This document shows, piece after piece, positions 40,378 to 49,255 of a stretch of DNA of 64,000 nucleotides. Both the position numbers and the translations under genes were made by a program. Positions within the stretch are counted from its first letter, which is position 1. Every line of letters begins with the position of its first letter. The notes under the pieces were generated by a model that saw only the letters and a list, made by a program, of their open reading frames with translations, did no database searches and had not been told where the DNA came from. The stretch is from an uncultured Flavobacteriales bacterium (GTDB lineage Bacteria; Bacteroidota; Bacteroidia; Flavobacteriales_G; Salibacteraceae): NCBI GenBank assembly GCA_943788725.1, contig CALSRJ010000003.1, positions 248,001 to 312,000 of the forward strand, given 5' to 3'.

Positions 40378-41450
40378 GAAGGTGGGTTGCCATACTGAGT
40401 CTGTTTGTGCTTTTGTTGGTGCTTTGGCGCTGCGCGAAGGACGTCGGCATTTCGGATGCAAGTCTGACCGACTCGAATCAAGGGCCAACACCATACCACT
40501 TGGAAATCCCGCCTGGATTTCCGGATTATTTCTTGGAGAATGAAAATCGACTGACAGAAGAAGGCGTCGCGTTGGGAAAGAAGTTGTTTTTTGACCCCAT
40601 CCTTTCCAGGAATCAAGATATTTCTTGTTCATCCTGTCATTTGCAATCGAGCTCCTTCTCTGATCCACGCGTGAAAAGCATAGGCACAACCGGAGAGGAA
40701 ACTGCGTTTCATTCGATGCCTATTTTCAACTTGGCTTGGATGAATGAATTCTTTTGGAATGGAAGAGCTAAGTCGCGCGAGGCACAGGCCCTCCAGCCGG
40801 TTACGAACCCAGTGGAGATGAACATGACCTGGCCGGAGGTGGAGATACGCCTCCAGAGCCATCCAGAATACCCCACCTTGTTTGATGCGGCCTTTGGCAC
40901 TGATGAGATTGATTCTTTATTGGTTGTACAAGCCATGGTACAATATGAGATGACGCTGATCAGCTCAAATTCGAGGTTTGATCGAGCACTGCGAGGGGAA
41001 ATAGCGCTTACTGAACAAGAGCAGATCGGTCAGATTATCTTTAACAGTGAACAGGCGGACTGTTTTCATTGCCATGGTGGGGTCTTGACCACGGACAATT
41101 CTTTCCATAACAATGGGCTGGATGATGACGCGAACTTGCCTTTGGGGTTGATGGAAGTAACTGGCAAGGAAGAGGATTTGGGTAAGTTTAAGACGCCTAC
41201 ATTGAGGAACCTGGTTTTCACAGCTCCGTATATGCATGATGGACGTTTCCAGACATTGGAAGAGGTGATTGATTTCTATTCTGAAGGGGTACACGACAAC
41301 CGAAACGTGGATGTGTTGATGGAATTCGCGTACAAGGGTGGGGTAGAAATGAATTCGGAAGAGAAAGAAGCGCTGATTGCATTTCTTCATACGATGACCG
41401 ACTCCTCCTTCATCGAGGACAAGACGCTGGTTCCAGCGCTTGAAGACTAG
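40374..41450 (+). CDS. Di-heme cytochrome c peroxidase / MauG-family lipoprotein
   Basis: A 358-residue exported hemoprotein. The N-terminus (AILSLFVLLLVLWRC) carries a likely lipobox ending at C20. Two heme c motifs are present: CSSCH at 95-99 and CFHCH at 240-244. Typical family segments are GVALGKKLFFDPILSRNQ, NPVEMNMTWPEVEIRL, FKTPTLRNLVFTAPYMHDGRF and TLEEVIDFYSEG. It may reduce peroxide or oxidise a protein or small substrate as MauG relatives do. The ATGA overlap with the secreted protease gene couples their translation; the reason is not obvious. It stops 3 bp before the convergent flavoprotein. Confidence 0.92.
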   Translation: MRRWVAILSLFVLLLVLWRCAKDVGISDASLTDSNQGPTPYHLEIPPGFPDYFLENENRLTEEGVALGKKLFFDPILSRNQDISCSSCHLQSSSFSDPRVKSIGTTGEETAFHSMPIFNLAWMNEFFWNGRAKSREAQALQPVTNPVEMNMTWPEVEIRLQSHPEYPTLFDAAFGTDEIDSLLVVQAMVQYEMTLISSNSRFDRALRGEIALTEQEQIGQIIFNSEQADCFHCHGGVLTTDNSFHNNGLDDDANLPLGLMEVTGKEEDLGKFKTPTLRNLVFTAPYMHDGRFQTLEEVIDFYSEGVHDNRNVDVLMEFAYKGGVEMNSEEKEALIAFLHTMTDSSFIEDKTLVPALED

Positions 41451-41453
41451 AGC

Positions 41454-42965
41454 CTATAGCTCCTGAAGAGCTTCTATGTGCTCAGCCTTTCTTCTGTAGC
41501 ACTGCATAGCATCCTTAAACACCGCCGATTTGAAGATGGATTTATTCAAGAGCATGCGTACACATTCTTGAATTCCTTCGATGATAGAAGGATGGGGATG
41601 CACGAGGTCAGCGAGCACTTCGATGGACTCATCCATCTTGATTAACAATCCAATGGCCTGAATGGCGCTTGAGGCGTGTTCTCCGATGGCACGCATTCCA
41701 AGAATCCTCATCTTTTCGTCATCTGTCACAATGATTTTGAAGAATCCTTGCGTCTTTCGCATGGCAATGGCTCTAGCAATGCAGCTATAGTCAATCTTCA
41801 CCACCTTGATGGCGAGACCTCTCTCAACGCATTGTTGCTCGTTGAGTCCAACTGCCGCCACTTCCGGGTTGAGAAACATGATTGTACAAATGTTGTCGTA
41901 AGAAACGGTATCGTCATGTTCGTAACCTACAATTCGTTCGACCGCATGACGCGCCTCAATCTCTCCCATGTTTACGAGCGCGATGTGTCCTGAGACGTCA
42001 CCCACTGCGTATATGTTCGGAACGTTGGTTTGGGTGTCACTGTCTGTGATGTAATTACGGTCACTTACAGTAACGCCTGCTTTTTCTAAACAGAGATGTT
42101 CAGTATTGGGGATCCTACCTACTGATAGAAGCGCCTTTTCAACACGAATCACCTCGTTTCTCCCATCCGGATAAGACAATTCATATTCGACTTCTCCATC
42201 CACAATTTCCATGCGCAGCAGTTTAGCTGTACTGTGGATAGTGGCGCCTTTTTCGTTCAGGTTGTCGCTGACCATTTTTGCGATGTCCTCATCCTCGAAA
42301 GGAAGAATGCGGTCAGCTCGATCAATCAGGTAGACATCGGTTTTGCCGAAATTGGAAAAAATAGTCGCATACTCACAACCGATCACGCCGGCACCTAAAA
42401 TCACTAAGCTTTTGGGATAGTCATCCATGTGATGTATACCGTCCGAAGTCATGATGATCTTCTCGTCTACTTCAATGTCCGGTAGTTTTCGAGGTCGACT
42501 GCCCGTGGCAATAATCGTATAATCAGCATGAATGATTTCTTCGCCTTTCTTGTTGACGATTTTAATTTCTGTCGACGACTCAAAGGTTGCCGAACCTCTT
42601 GCGTATCGGAAGCGCACCGTGGAGGTTTCTTCCTGAAGTAGTTTGATATGAGCGGAATACTGTTGCTTTCTGTCGAAGATGGCCTCCCGCACCGTTTGTT
42701 GTACATCGTCCCATTCCAGATCGAAAAGCTTGCGCCCTTGGGCAGAAAGCATTTCGTTGATGGACGCTACACGGGAAGATACTTCCCAAGTCGTTTTAGA
42801 AGTGAGCGCACCATCGTAGATCGCGGCGCCGCCAACCTTCCCTTTTTCAATGAGGATCACCTTCTTCCCGAAGTCAATCGCTCGCATCGCAGCAGCGTAT
42901 CCCGAAGGGCCGCCACCGATTACACAGATATCGTAATGTTCCAATGGGTTGTTTTGTACAATCAC
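41454..42965 (-). CDS. Lpd/SthA-like flavoprotein lacking redox cysteines
   Basis: A 503-residue pyridine nucleotide-disulfide oxidoreductase family member. FAD motif YDICVIGGGPSGYAAAMRAI; NAD(P) motif SLVILGAGVIGCEYATIFSN; second FAD motif TNVPNIYAVGDVSG; C-terminal dimer domain with VHPHPSIIEGIQE in the place of the catalytic HPT..E. The redox site, normally GGTCLNVGCIPSK, reads GGAAIYDGALTSK, with Ala48 and Ala53 replacing both cysteines. It therefore cannot do lipoamide-type disulfide chemistry and may be a transhydrogenase (SthA-like), a diaphorase or a sensor. No 2-oxoacid dehydrogenase genes are nearby. Confidence 0.88.
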   Translation of the reverse strand: MIVQNNPLEHYDICVIGGGPSGYAAAMRAIDFGKKVILIEKGKVGGAAIYDGALTSKTTWEVSSRVASINEMLSAQGRKLFDLEWDDVQQTVREAIFDRKQQYSAHIKLLQEETSTVRFRYARGSATFESSTEIKIVNKKGEEIIHADYTIIATGSRPRKLPDIEVDEKIIMTSDGIHHMDDYPKSLVILGAGVIGCEYATIFSNFGKTDVYLIDRADRILPFEDEDIAKMVSDNLNEKGATIHSTAKLLRMEIVDGEVEYELSYPDGRNEVIRVEKALLSVGRIPNTEHLCLEKAGVTVSDRNYITDSDTQTNVPNIYAVGDVSGHIALVNMGEIEARHAVERIVGYEHDDTVSYDNICTIMFLNPEVAAVGLNEQQCVERGLAIKVVKIDYSCIARAIAMRKTQGFFKIIVTDDEKMRILGMRAIGEHASSAIQAIGLLIKMDESIEVLADLVHPHPSIIEGIQECVRMLLNKSIFKSAVFKDAMQCYRRKAEHIEALQEL

Positions 42966-43104
42966 TAAGGTATGGAAAATTATACTCCACGCGCCAGGTC
43001 GTAATATATCAAAGGCAACGCATGAGGTCTAGAAAGAGTCTATATAGATACCCTTTCCCAGACTTTCTCAGAATACTTTCCATTGGCCCTAAAAATCAGA
43101 GGTT

Positions 43105-46100
43105 ATGGAAAACTTAACTAGTCGCACCATCAGGTCGGGGACAGCCGAAACTCCTTTATTTTCGTGGAACGAGGCCTGTTTTCTTATCCGGAGGATCCTG
43201 ATCATTTTTTTTATGCTTTTGCTCGCGGGTATTGCGCGCAGCCAATGCAACGTTTATGACGGGCAAGGCAATTCAGTGAACAACCCTGTTTGGGTCAGTT
43301 GTTCGGGGGGTGCTTATACGCTCTACGTTCAATCTCCGAACAATTTTGGGTACACCATCATCAATTGGGGAGATGGAACCGCAAACACTGTTGTGAATTC
43401 GATCATTCCTCCCGCGTACGTTTCGCATACCTATGCTGCGGCCATCGCGAATTATACAGTGACCATTACTGACACTACGAATAATTGTGTCGCTACGGGA
43501 CTGGTCGTTATGGAGAAGCCGGTGAATGCGTCTATACAGATTCCGATAGGTGGAGTTACCCAGACATGCGCTCCCAATGACCTCATCTTCTTAAACAGTA
43601 GCACCGATGTTTCTCAGAATACGACATTTACCTGGGATTTTGGTGATGGATCTCCCATTTTGACGTTCGGTTCAGCGAATGCGGGTGAGACAATAACGCA
43701 CACCTATCTTCAAGGTACGGTGGATTGCGTAACCGAAGTTATCCTCACTGCAGAGAACTACTGCAGCTTTGGGAATCCGACAGAGGCTTCGTTTAATCCT
43801 ATTCAGATTTATGACTTGGATGATGCTCAGATTACGGCGAGTAATGTGCTGTTGTGCTACCCTGATACGGTGGTGCATTTTGCAAATACCACCGCAAAGA
43901 ATTGCGTCCCCCAAGGAAACACAGCTCAACGCTTCGAATATTGGAATTTTGGAAATTATTGGGGCACGGGACAAGATTCCATCTTCGAATGGACGCCGTT
44001 CGATCCGCCAGCCAAACCTGGGTACGATATAGCCTATCCTGGCATTGGGGTGCACACGGTCATGATGGCTGACAGCAATATGTGTGGACGCGACACAGCT
44101 TTTATTACTATCCAAATCGTAGAAGCGCCGATAGCCGGATTGACAGCGAGTGCTGACAGTGCTTGCACGGGAACGCCCATCACATTCACAAATACAAGTA
44201 CCGGCGGGAATCAAACCTTGATTAACTATGGTGATGGCGGTGGATTTTTAGCCATTGGAGCGACTTCCAGTCACTCTTACGGAACCGCTGGTAACTATAC
44301 CGTCACCCTCGTCACGAATATTGTTGGAGGAACCCAGTCTTGTGATGATACCGTCACCATTGACGTTGAAGTGCTGCCCAGTCCAACGGCTTCTGCTAGC
44401 TTATCTCCGGCCTCTGGCTGTGATTCGTTGCAGGCTGTCTTCATCAACTCATCTTTTGGCGGCAGCATTTATTATTGGGATTTCGGAAATGGAGATACCA
44501 GCACCCTTCAGAACCCACCTCCGATTATGTACACCAACGAAGGGCCTACGCAAGTAATATTGGTAGTTACAAGCAACAACGGGTGCAGTGCTTCCGACAC
44601 GGCTATCATTGAAGTGTTCGATACACCACTGGTGAATTTCGGACTTCAAAATTTTTGTGAGGATGCCCTGGCCAGCTTTGTCGATTCCACCACAGTGGGA
44701 TACGGCGGTCCAGTGAATTCCTGGCTTTGGAGTTTTGGCGATACTGCCAATACCACCTCAACCTTGCAGAATCCTTCTTTCATATACGTCGATTCGGGAA
44801 CCTATACCATCACCCTTATCGCCGCAACCGCATATTGTCAGGACTCGGTTAGCCAGACCATCGTTGTTGAGGCAAAGCCGAATGCAGGTTTTACACCGTC
44901 GGATACGGTGGCTTGCTCGCCATTCACAGTCGCTTTTACGAATACTTCTGTAGGAGCAGTGTCCTATGCATGGTCCTTTGGTGACGGCAATACTAGTGCG
45001 GCTGTTTCTCCGAGCCATACGTTCATACACAGCGCATTGACCGATACAACTTTTGTAGTGCGAATGATTGCGCAAAGTGCCTTTGGGTGTGTCGATACGG
45101 TGTATGACACCATCACTGTTTTGGGAAATCCAGCTGCTTCTTTCTCCTCTGATGCCGTGCTGGATTGTGCCCCCCTCGAGGTTAATTTTTCAGATAGCTC
45201 AGCCGGCGCTGTTTCCTGGCTTTGGGATTTTGGAGATTTTACAGGAAGTACGCTGCAAAACCCGTCTAAGATCTTTGAAAACCAAACCCTCTTCATCACG
45301 AATTATACGGTGAAATTATTCGTAACCGCTCCCAATGGTTGCGTAGACAGTGTTGAACAGACAATCACGGTATATCCAGAGCCACTTTTTAATTTTCAGA
45401 TTGTCCCTGACTCTGGTTGCAGTCCGTTGGTTGTGCAATTTCCAGTGGCCGTGGGGGCGGTGCTTTACAATTGGGATTTTGGTGATGGCAACACGGCCAC
45501 GGGACCTAACCCGCCCCATACTTATTACAATAACACGACGAACAGTCAGATTTTCACGGCGCAGCTAATCGCTACATCGCCATTTGGATGCCTTGATACC
45601 GTTCAAGGGGATGTGAAAGTCTTTCCAAACCCAACGGCGAGTATTACCCCGCTGACCCAAGCAGGGTGCGAACCGTACACGGCGAGTTTTGTAAATGCCT
45701 CTACAGGAGGAACCACATATACATGGGATTATGACAATGGTCAAACCCAAACGACGAACAATATCTCTGTGAGCTCCACCTACGCGAATGGGACGAACGA
45801 CACTTTGTTTTTCCAACCCATGCTTATCGCGACGTCGAACGATGGCTGTATTGACACTGCCTACTCCGAGGTCGCTGTTTATCGCAGGATCGACGCTTCC
45901 TTTAGTGTTCCTTCACCTGCTTGCCATCCTTACAATGCGAATTTTACAGACCAATCCGTCAATGTCGTGAATTGGAGCTGGGATTTTGATAATGGCCAGT
46001 TTTCTACCCAACAGAACCCGAACCTTTTCTTCCTCAACACATCCAATACGGCCGACACCTTCGATGTGAACCTTGAAGTGCAGAATTTGGAGCAATGCGC

Positions 46101-47697
46101 GGATGATACGACGGTTCAATTGGTGGTCTTCCCCAAACCTTCGGCCATCTATACGATCAACAACACACCCGCATGTCATGAGGAGGAAGTCCAATTCACG
46201 AATTCAAGCACTCAGAACGCTATCAATCAATGGCGTTTTGGAAATGGCTTACCCTACATCGATAATGATCCTGTCATCGATACGTCGGTTTTAAATTTCA
46301 CGACTAATCCCATCACTTTTTCGATTCAGTTGATCGTTGAAAACGATTATGGGTGCACCGATACGACAGAACAATCCATGCAAGTATTCCCATGGGTGGA
46401 CGCGAAATTTGCTTCTATAGATGAGGGATGTTCGCCCTTCGACGTGGAGTTTACCAACTTGAGCAGCGGCGGAAATCTTTATGAATGGCAATTCGGCGAC
46501 GGTCAAGTTTCTTTTCTAGATGAACCGGAACACACCTTTGTCAACAACGATACCATGGATGTGATATACACGGTGGTTCTCTCCGTCACCTCTCCTTATG
46601 GTTGTACAGATCAAGACAGTTTTGACATCCTTGTGCATCCGACTCCTAAACCGCAGTTTACGGTAAATCCAGCGGCTCAGACGTATCCAAACGCAACCGT
46701 AAGTTACACCAACTTGACCAACGACGGACCTTGGAGCTACGAGTGGAAGTTCGGCGACGGAACTGATACGGTAGGTGAAAACCCGACGGATCATCTCTAT
46801 CCTACCTGGGGCGCATATCGAGTTACGCTTACCGCTTCCTCTCCCTATTGTGAGGACACAATCAGTCGAATTGTGCTCATCGAGCCACCGCTACCCGTTG
46901 CTGAATTCGATACGCTGGTAGATGAATGCGCGCCCATTGCCATTCAATTCTTTAGCAAGTCTGAATATGCAGAAACCTTCCTATGGGAATTTGGTGATGG
47001 CGCTACCAGTACAGCTGAAAATCCATTGTACACGTATCAATTCCCGGGTGTTTACACCGTTAAACTGACTGTTTTAGGGCCTGGCGGACAAATTGATTCG
47101 AAAGAAATTCTGAATGCTATCCGAGTGAACCCTGAACCATTAGCCAACTTTGTACATACACCAGACGAGGTGAACATTCCATTGGAGCCGGTGACCTTCA
47201 TCAATTATTCTCAATATGCGGATGGCTATTTGTGGAATTTTGGAGATGGTAACACATCCGAGGACGTTAGCCCACAGCATCAATATGGGGAGTCGGGCGA
47301 ATTTTATCCCTGGCTGGTGGCGTACACCAATCTTGGGTGCTCAGATACAGCTTATAGTGAGGTACCTGTGCGCGCTATTGAAACGGGTGTCCTGGAAGTT
47401 CCGAATGCCTTTACGCCGAATCCTAATGGGCCCAGTGATGAAATGTATGATCCAAGGGCATTCGACAACGAAATCTTCTTTCCTATCTTTAGTGGGGTCT
47501 CCTCCTCAAATTTCACCTTGAGCATTTTTAATCGATGGGGTGAATTGCTTTTTGAAACGCATGATGTGAATCAAGGGTGGAACGGTTATTACCGAAATGC
47601 CATGTGCGTGCAGGATGTCTATGTGTGGAAGGTGAGGGGAGAGTATGCGAATGGAGAGCGTTTTACCAAAGTGGGAGATGTTACCCTGATTCAATAA
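43105..47697 (+). CDS. Giant PKD-repeat protein with T9SS type B (gliding-associated) C-terminal domain
   Basis: A 1,530-residue surface protein. The N-terminus has a long basic lead before the hydrophobic core RRILIIFFMLLLAGIARSQ, so the true start may be inside. About 14-16 PKD-type repeats of 80-100 residues follow, recognisable by WDFGDG-like turns (TFTWDFGDGSPIL, YAWSFGDGNTS, YNWDFGDGNTA, FLWEFGDGATS, YLWNFGDGNTS). Some are degenerate (YDNGQ, DFDNGQ, WRFGNG). The last 90 residues are a CHU_C / type B sorting domain: VPNAFTPNPNGPSDE, FNRWGELLFETHD, QGWNGYYRNAMCVQDVYVWK. It heads a three-gene unit with a PorE-like and a PorP/SprF gene. Likely a filamentous adhesin or motility-related protein. 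Confidence 0.92.
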   Translation: MENLTSRTIRSGTAETPLFSWNEACFLIRRILIIFFMLLLAGIARSQCNVYDGQGNSVNNPVWVSCSGGAYTLYVQSPNNFGYTIINWGDGTANTVVNSIIPPAYVSHTYAAAIANYTVTITDTTNNCVATGLVVMEKPVNASIQIPIGGVTQTCAPNDLIFLNSSTDVSQNTTFTWDFGDGSPILTFGSANAGETITHTYLQGTVDCVTEVILTAENYCSFGNPTEASFNPIQIYDLDDAQITASNVLLCYPDTVVHFANTTAKNCVPQGNTAQRFEYWNFGNYWGTGQDSIFEWTPFDPPAKPGYDIAYPGIGVHTVMMADSNMCGRDTAFITIQIVEAPIAGLTASADSACTGTPITFTNTSTGGNQTLINYGDGGGFLAIGATSSHSYGTAGNYTVTLVTNIVGGTQSCDDTVTIDVEVLPSPTASASLSPASGCDSLQAVFINSSFGGSIYYWDFGNGDTSTLQNPPPIMYTNEGPTQVILVVTSNNGCSASDTAIIEVFDTPLVNFGLQNFCEDALASFVDSTTVGYGGPVNSWLWSFGDTANTTSTLQNPSFIYVDSGTYTITLIAATAYCQDSVSQTIVVEAKPNAGFTPSDTVACSPFTVAFTNTSVGAVSYAWSFGDGNTSAAVSPSHTFIHSALTDTTFVVRMIAQSAFGCVDTVYDTITVLGNPAASFSSDAVLDCAPLEVNFSDSSAGAVSWLWDFGDFTGSTLQNPSKIFENQTLFITNYTVKLFVTAPNGCVDSVEQTITVYPEPLFNFQIVPDSGCSPLVVQFPVAVGAVLYNWDFGDGNTATGPNPPHTYYNNTTNSQIFTAQLIATSPFGCLDTVQGDVKVFPNPTASITPLTQAGCEPYTASFVNASTGGTTYTWDYDNGQTQTTNNISVSSTYANGTNDTLFFQPMLIATSNDGCIDTAYSEVAVYRRIDASFSVPSPACHPYNANFTDQSVNVVNWSWDFDNGQFSTQQNPNLFFLNTSNTADTFDVNLEVQNLEQCADDTTVQLVVFPKPSAIYTINNTPACHEEEVQFTNSSTQNAINQWRFGNGLPYIDNDPVIDTSVLNFTTNPITFSIQLIVENDYGCTDTTEQSMQVFPWVDAKFASIDEGCSPFDVEFTNLSSGGNLYEWQFGDGQVSFLDEPEHTFVNNDTMDVIYTVVLSVTSPYGCTDQDSFDILVHPTPKPQFTVNPAAQTYPNATVSYTNLTNDGPWSYEWKFGDGTDTVGENPTDHLYPTWGAYRVTLTASSPYCEDTISRIVLIEPPLPVAEFDTLVDECAPIAIQFFSKSEYAETFLWEFGDGATSTAENPLYTYQFPGVYTVKLTVLGPGGQIDSKEILNAIRVNPEPLANFVHTPDEVNIPLEPVTFINYSQYADGYLWNFGDGNTSEDVSPQHQYGESGEFYPWLVAYTNLGCSDTAYSEVPVRAIETGVLEVPNAFTPNPNGPSDEMYDPRAFDNEIFFPIFSGVSSSNFTLSIFNRWGELLFETHDVNQGWNGYYRNAMCVQDVYVWKVRGEYANGERFTKVGDVTLIQ

Positions 47698-47698
47698 A

Positions 47699-49255
47699 AT
47701 GGTAGAGTGCTTCAAGAAAATACTACTCATTGGATCATGCTTTGCTTGTTCAGGATTGCTTTTCGGACAGCGCTTGTCAACAGACGAGCAGGGGATTGTG
47801 GAAGAGGCTCGTGCTTCCTTTGAAATTGGCGATTTCCTCACCGTGCGTAGGCTTTTGGAACCGCACGTGACCGACTTCAATGCAGACCCTGAATTGATGT
47901 ATTTCTACGGGGGAGCGTCCTTTTATCTGCGTGAATTCCATACCGAGGCATTTCCATTTTTACGCGTCGCATATGAGTTAGGCGAAAGCAGGGCGCTGTA
48001 TATTTATGTCACGTCGTTGCTCGAGCGCTATCGCATTGCTGAAGCTCAAGATCTCTTAGAGAATTCTGGGGCGCTTGACCTCCCTGAAGGCAGGGAGTTA
48101 TACGCGCAAGTGCAGGTAGCCAAACGCGCCATGGCTGATCCGGTCCCCTCGGTTGTGGAACCGATGCCATCTGCCATCAATACCCCCTTTACAGAGCACT
48201 CGCCTTTGATCGCCGATGACGACTCTACACTTTATTTCACATCGCGGAAGCCCATGGATAAAAATGCCATCACCGACATGCTCGGGCGTTACGATGAGAA
48301 CATCTACCGCTCCATTAGAACAAAAGATGGATGGTCAATAGCTGAACCATTGGAAGGTGAGATCAACGACATTCTCAATGATGCTGCCGTAGCCTTGCTT
48401 GGCGATGAGGAGCGCATGGTCATTTTTAAAACAGCGCGAGACATGGAGTCTTCTGATTTGTGGCTGTTTGGATTGAACCGCAGTGGCAAATGGAAGAAAG
48501 AAATCAAGCTGAGTCCTTCGATCAATTCGAAATGGATTGAAAATGGACTTACGGTGAATACAAATGGTGACCTCTTCATTGTCGCAAGCGATCGCCCTGG
48601 AGGGTATGGCGGTATGGACCTGTACCGGATCGTTCGTTTCGGGAATGGCGAACACAGCGAACCCCGCAATTTGGGTCCATTGGTCAATACCCAATACGAT
48701 GAGATTGCCCCCACATTGTTGCTTGACGACAGAACGCTGTTCTTCTCTAGGAATGGTAGTGAGAGCATGGGCGGATTTGACGTATTCCGCACGAATTATT
48801 TGGGCGATACCACTTTTACCGATGTGGTCAATTTGGGGTACCCCATCAACTCAACACGCGACGATCTGCATATCTCTGTATCGCCGCTAACACGAAGGGC
48901 GTACCTGACCCGTAGTAAGGAGGATCAACCTGCTGATTTTGATATTTACTCGGCCAACTTGCCAGGTTTCAACCTCCTTGCTACGGTGTATAAATTCAAA
49001 CTGACCACAACAGCCGACCTCGCGCTGACAGATGCCGAAGTCAGTTTGTTTACCTCGGATTTTTCTGAGATACAGGGTATGTACACGGTAAATGAACGCG
49101 GCGAATTCATTGTGGTGCTTCTTCCGGGAGAAAGTGGGGTCCTAGGTATTGACCTACCCGGAGCGCATAGCGAGGAGATTGAGCTCTTCTACCAAGACTC
49201 CGATACCATTGTGGAGGAATTCCAAATCATTTCCTTAAGTCCGAATGAGCCGTGA
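47699..49255 (+). CDS. PorE-like protein (TPR, PD40 propeller, CRD) lacking OmpA domain
   Basis: A 518-residue exported protein (signal LIGSCFACSGLLFGQ). Residues 25-150 look like TPR-type helices (EARASFEIGDFLTVRRLLEP, AYELGESRALYIYVTSLLER). Residues 160-425 carry PD40/WD40-like propeller blades (EHSPLIADDDSTLYFTSRKP, NGDLFIVASDRPGGYGGMDLY, EIAPTLLLDDRTLFFSRNGS). The C-terminal 90 residues resemble a carboxypeptidase-regulatory beta-sandwich (ALTDAEVSLFTSDFSE). This is the order found in PorE of the T9SS, but the OmpA peptidoglycan-binding domain is missing. One base separates it from the PKD gene and it overlaps the PorP/SprF gene by GTGA. Confidence 0.82.
   Translation: MVECFKKILLIGSCFACSGLLFGQRLSTDEQGIVEEARASFEIGDFLTVRRLLEPHVTDFNADPELMYFYGGASFYLREFHTEAFPFLRVAYELGESRALYIYVTSLLERYRIAEAQDLLENSGALDLPEGRELYAQVQVAKRAMADPVPSVVEPMPSAINTPFTEHSPLIADDDSTLYFTSRKPMDKNAITDMLGRYDENIYRSIRTKDGWSIAEPLEGEINDILNDAAVALLGDEERMVIFKTARDMESSDLWLFGLNRSGKWKKEIKLSPSINSKWIENGLTVNTNGDLFIVASDRPGGYGGMDLYRIVRFGNGEHSEPRNLGPLVNTQYDEIAPTLLLDDRTLFFSRNGSESMGGFDVFRTNYLGDTTFTDVVNLGYPINSTRDDLHISVSPLTRRAYLTRSKEDQPADFDIYSANLPGFNLLATVYKFKLTTTADLALTDAEVSLFTSDFSEIQGMYTVNERGEFIVVLLPGESGVLGIDLPGAHSEEIELFYQDSDTIVEEFQIISLSPNEP

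Noticed and set aside
43672-44214. 180-codon open frame antisense to the PKD gene
   Set aside because: Arg/Cys/His-rich composition typical of an antisense shadow of Thr/Asn/Asp-rich repeats.
43105-47697. PKD repeats considered as DNA-level tandem repeats or a CRISPR-like array
   Set aside because: The repeats are similar only at protein level, about 80-100 residues long and diverged; no regular DNA repeats or spacers.
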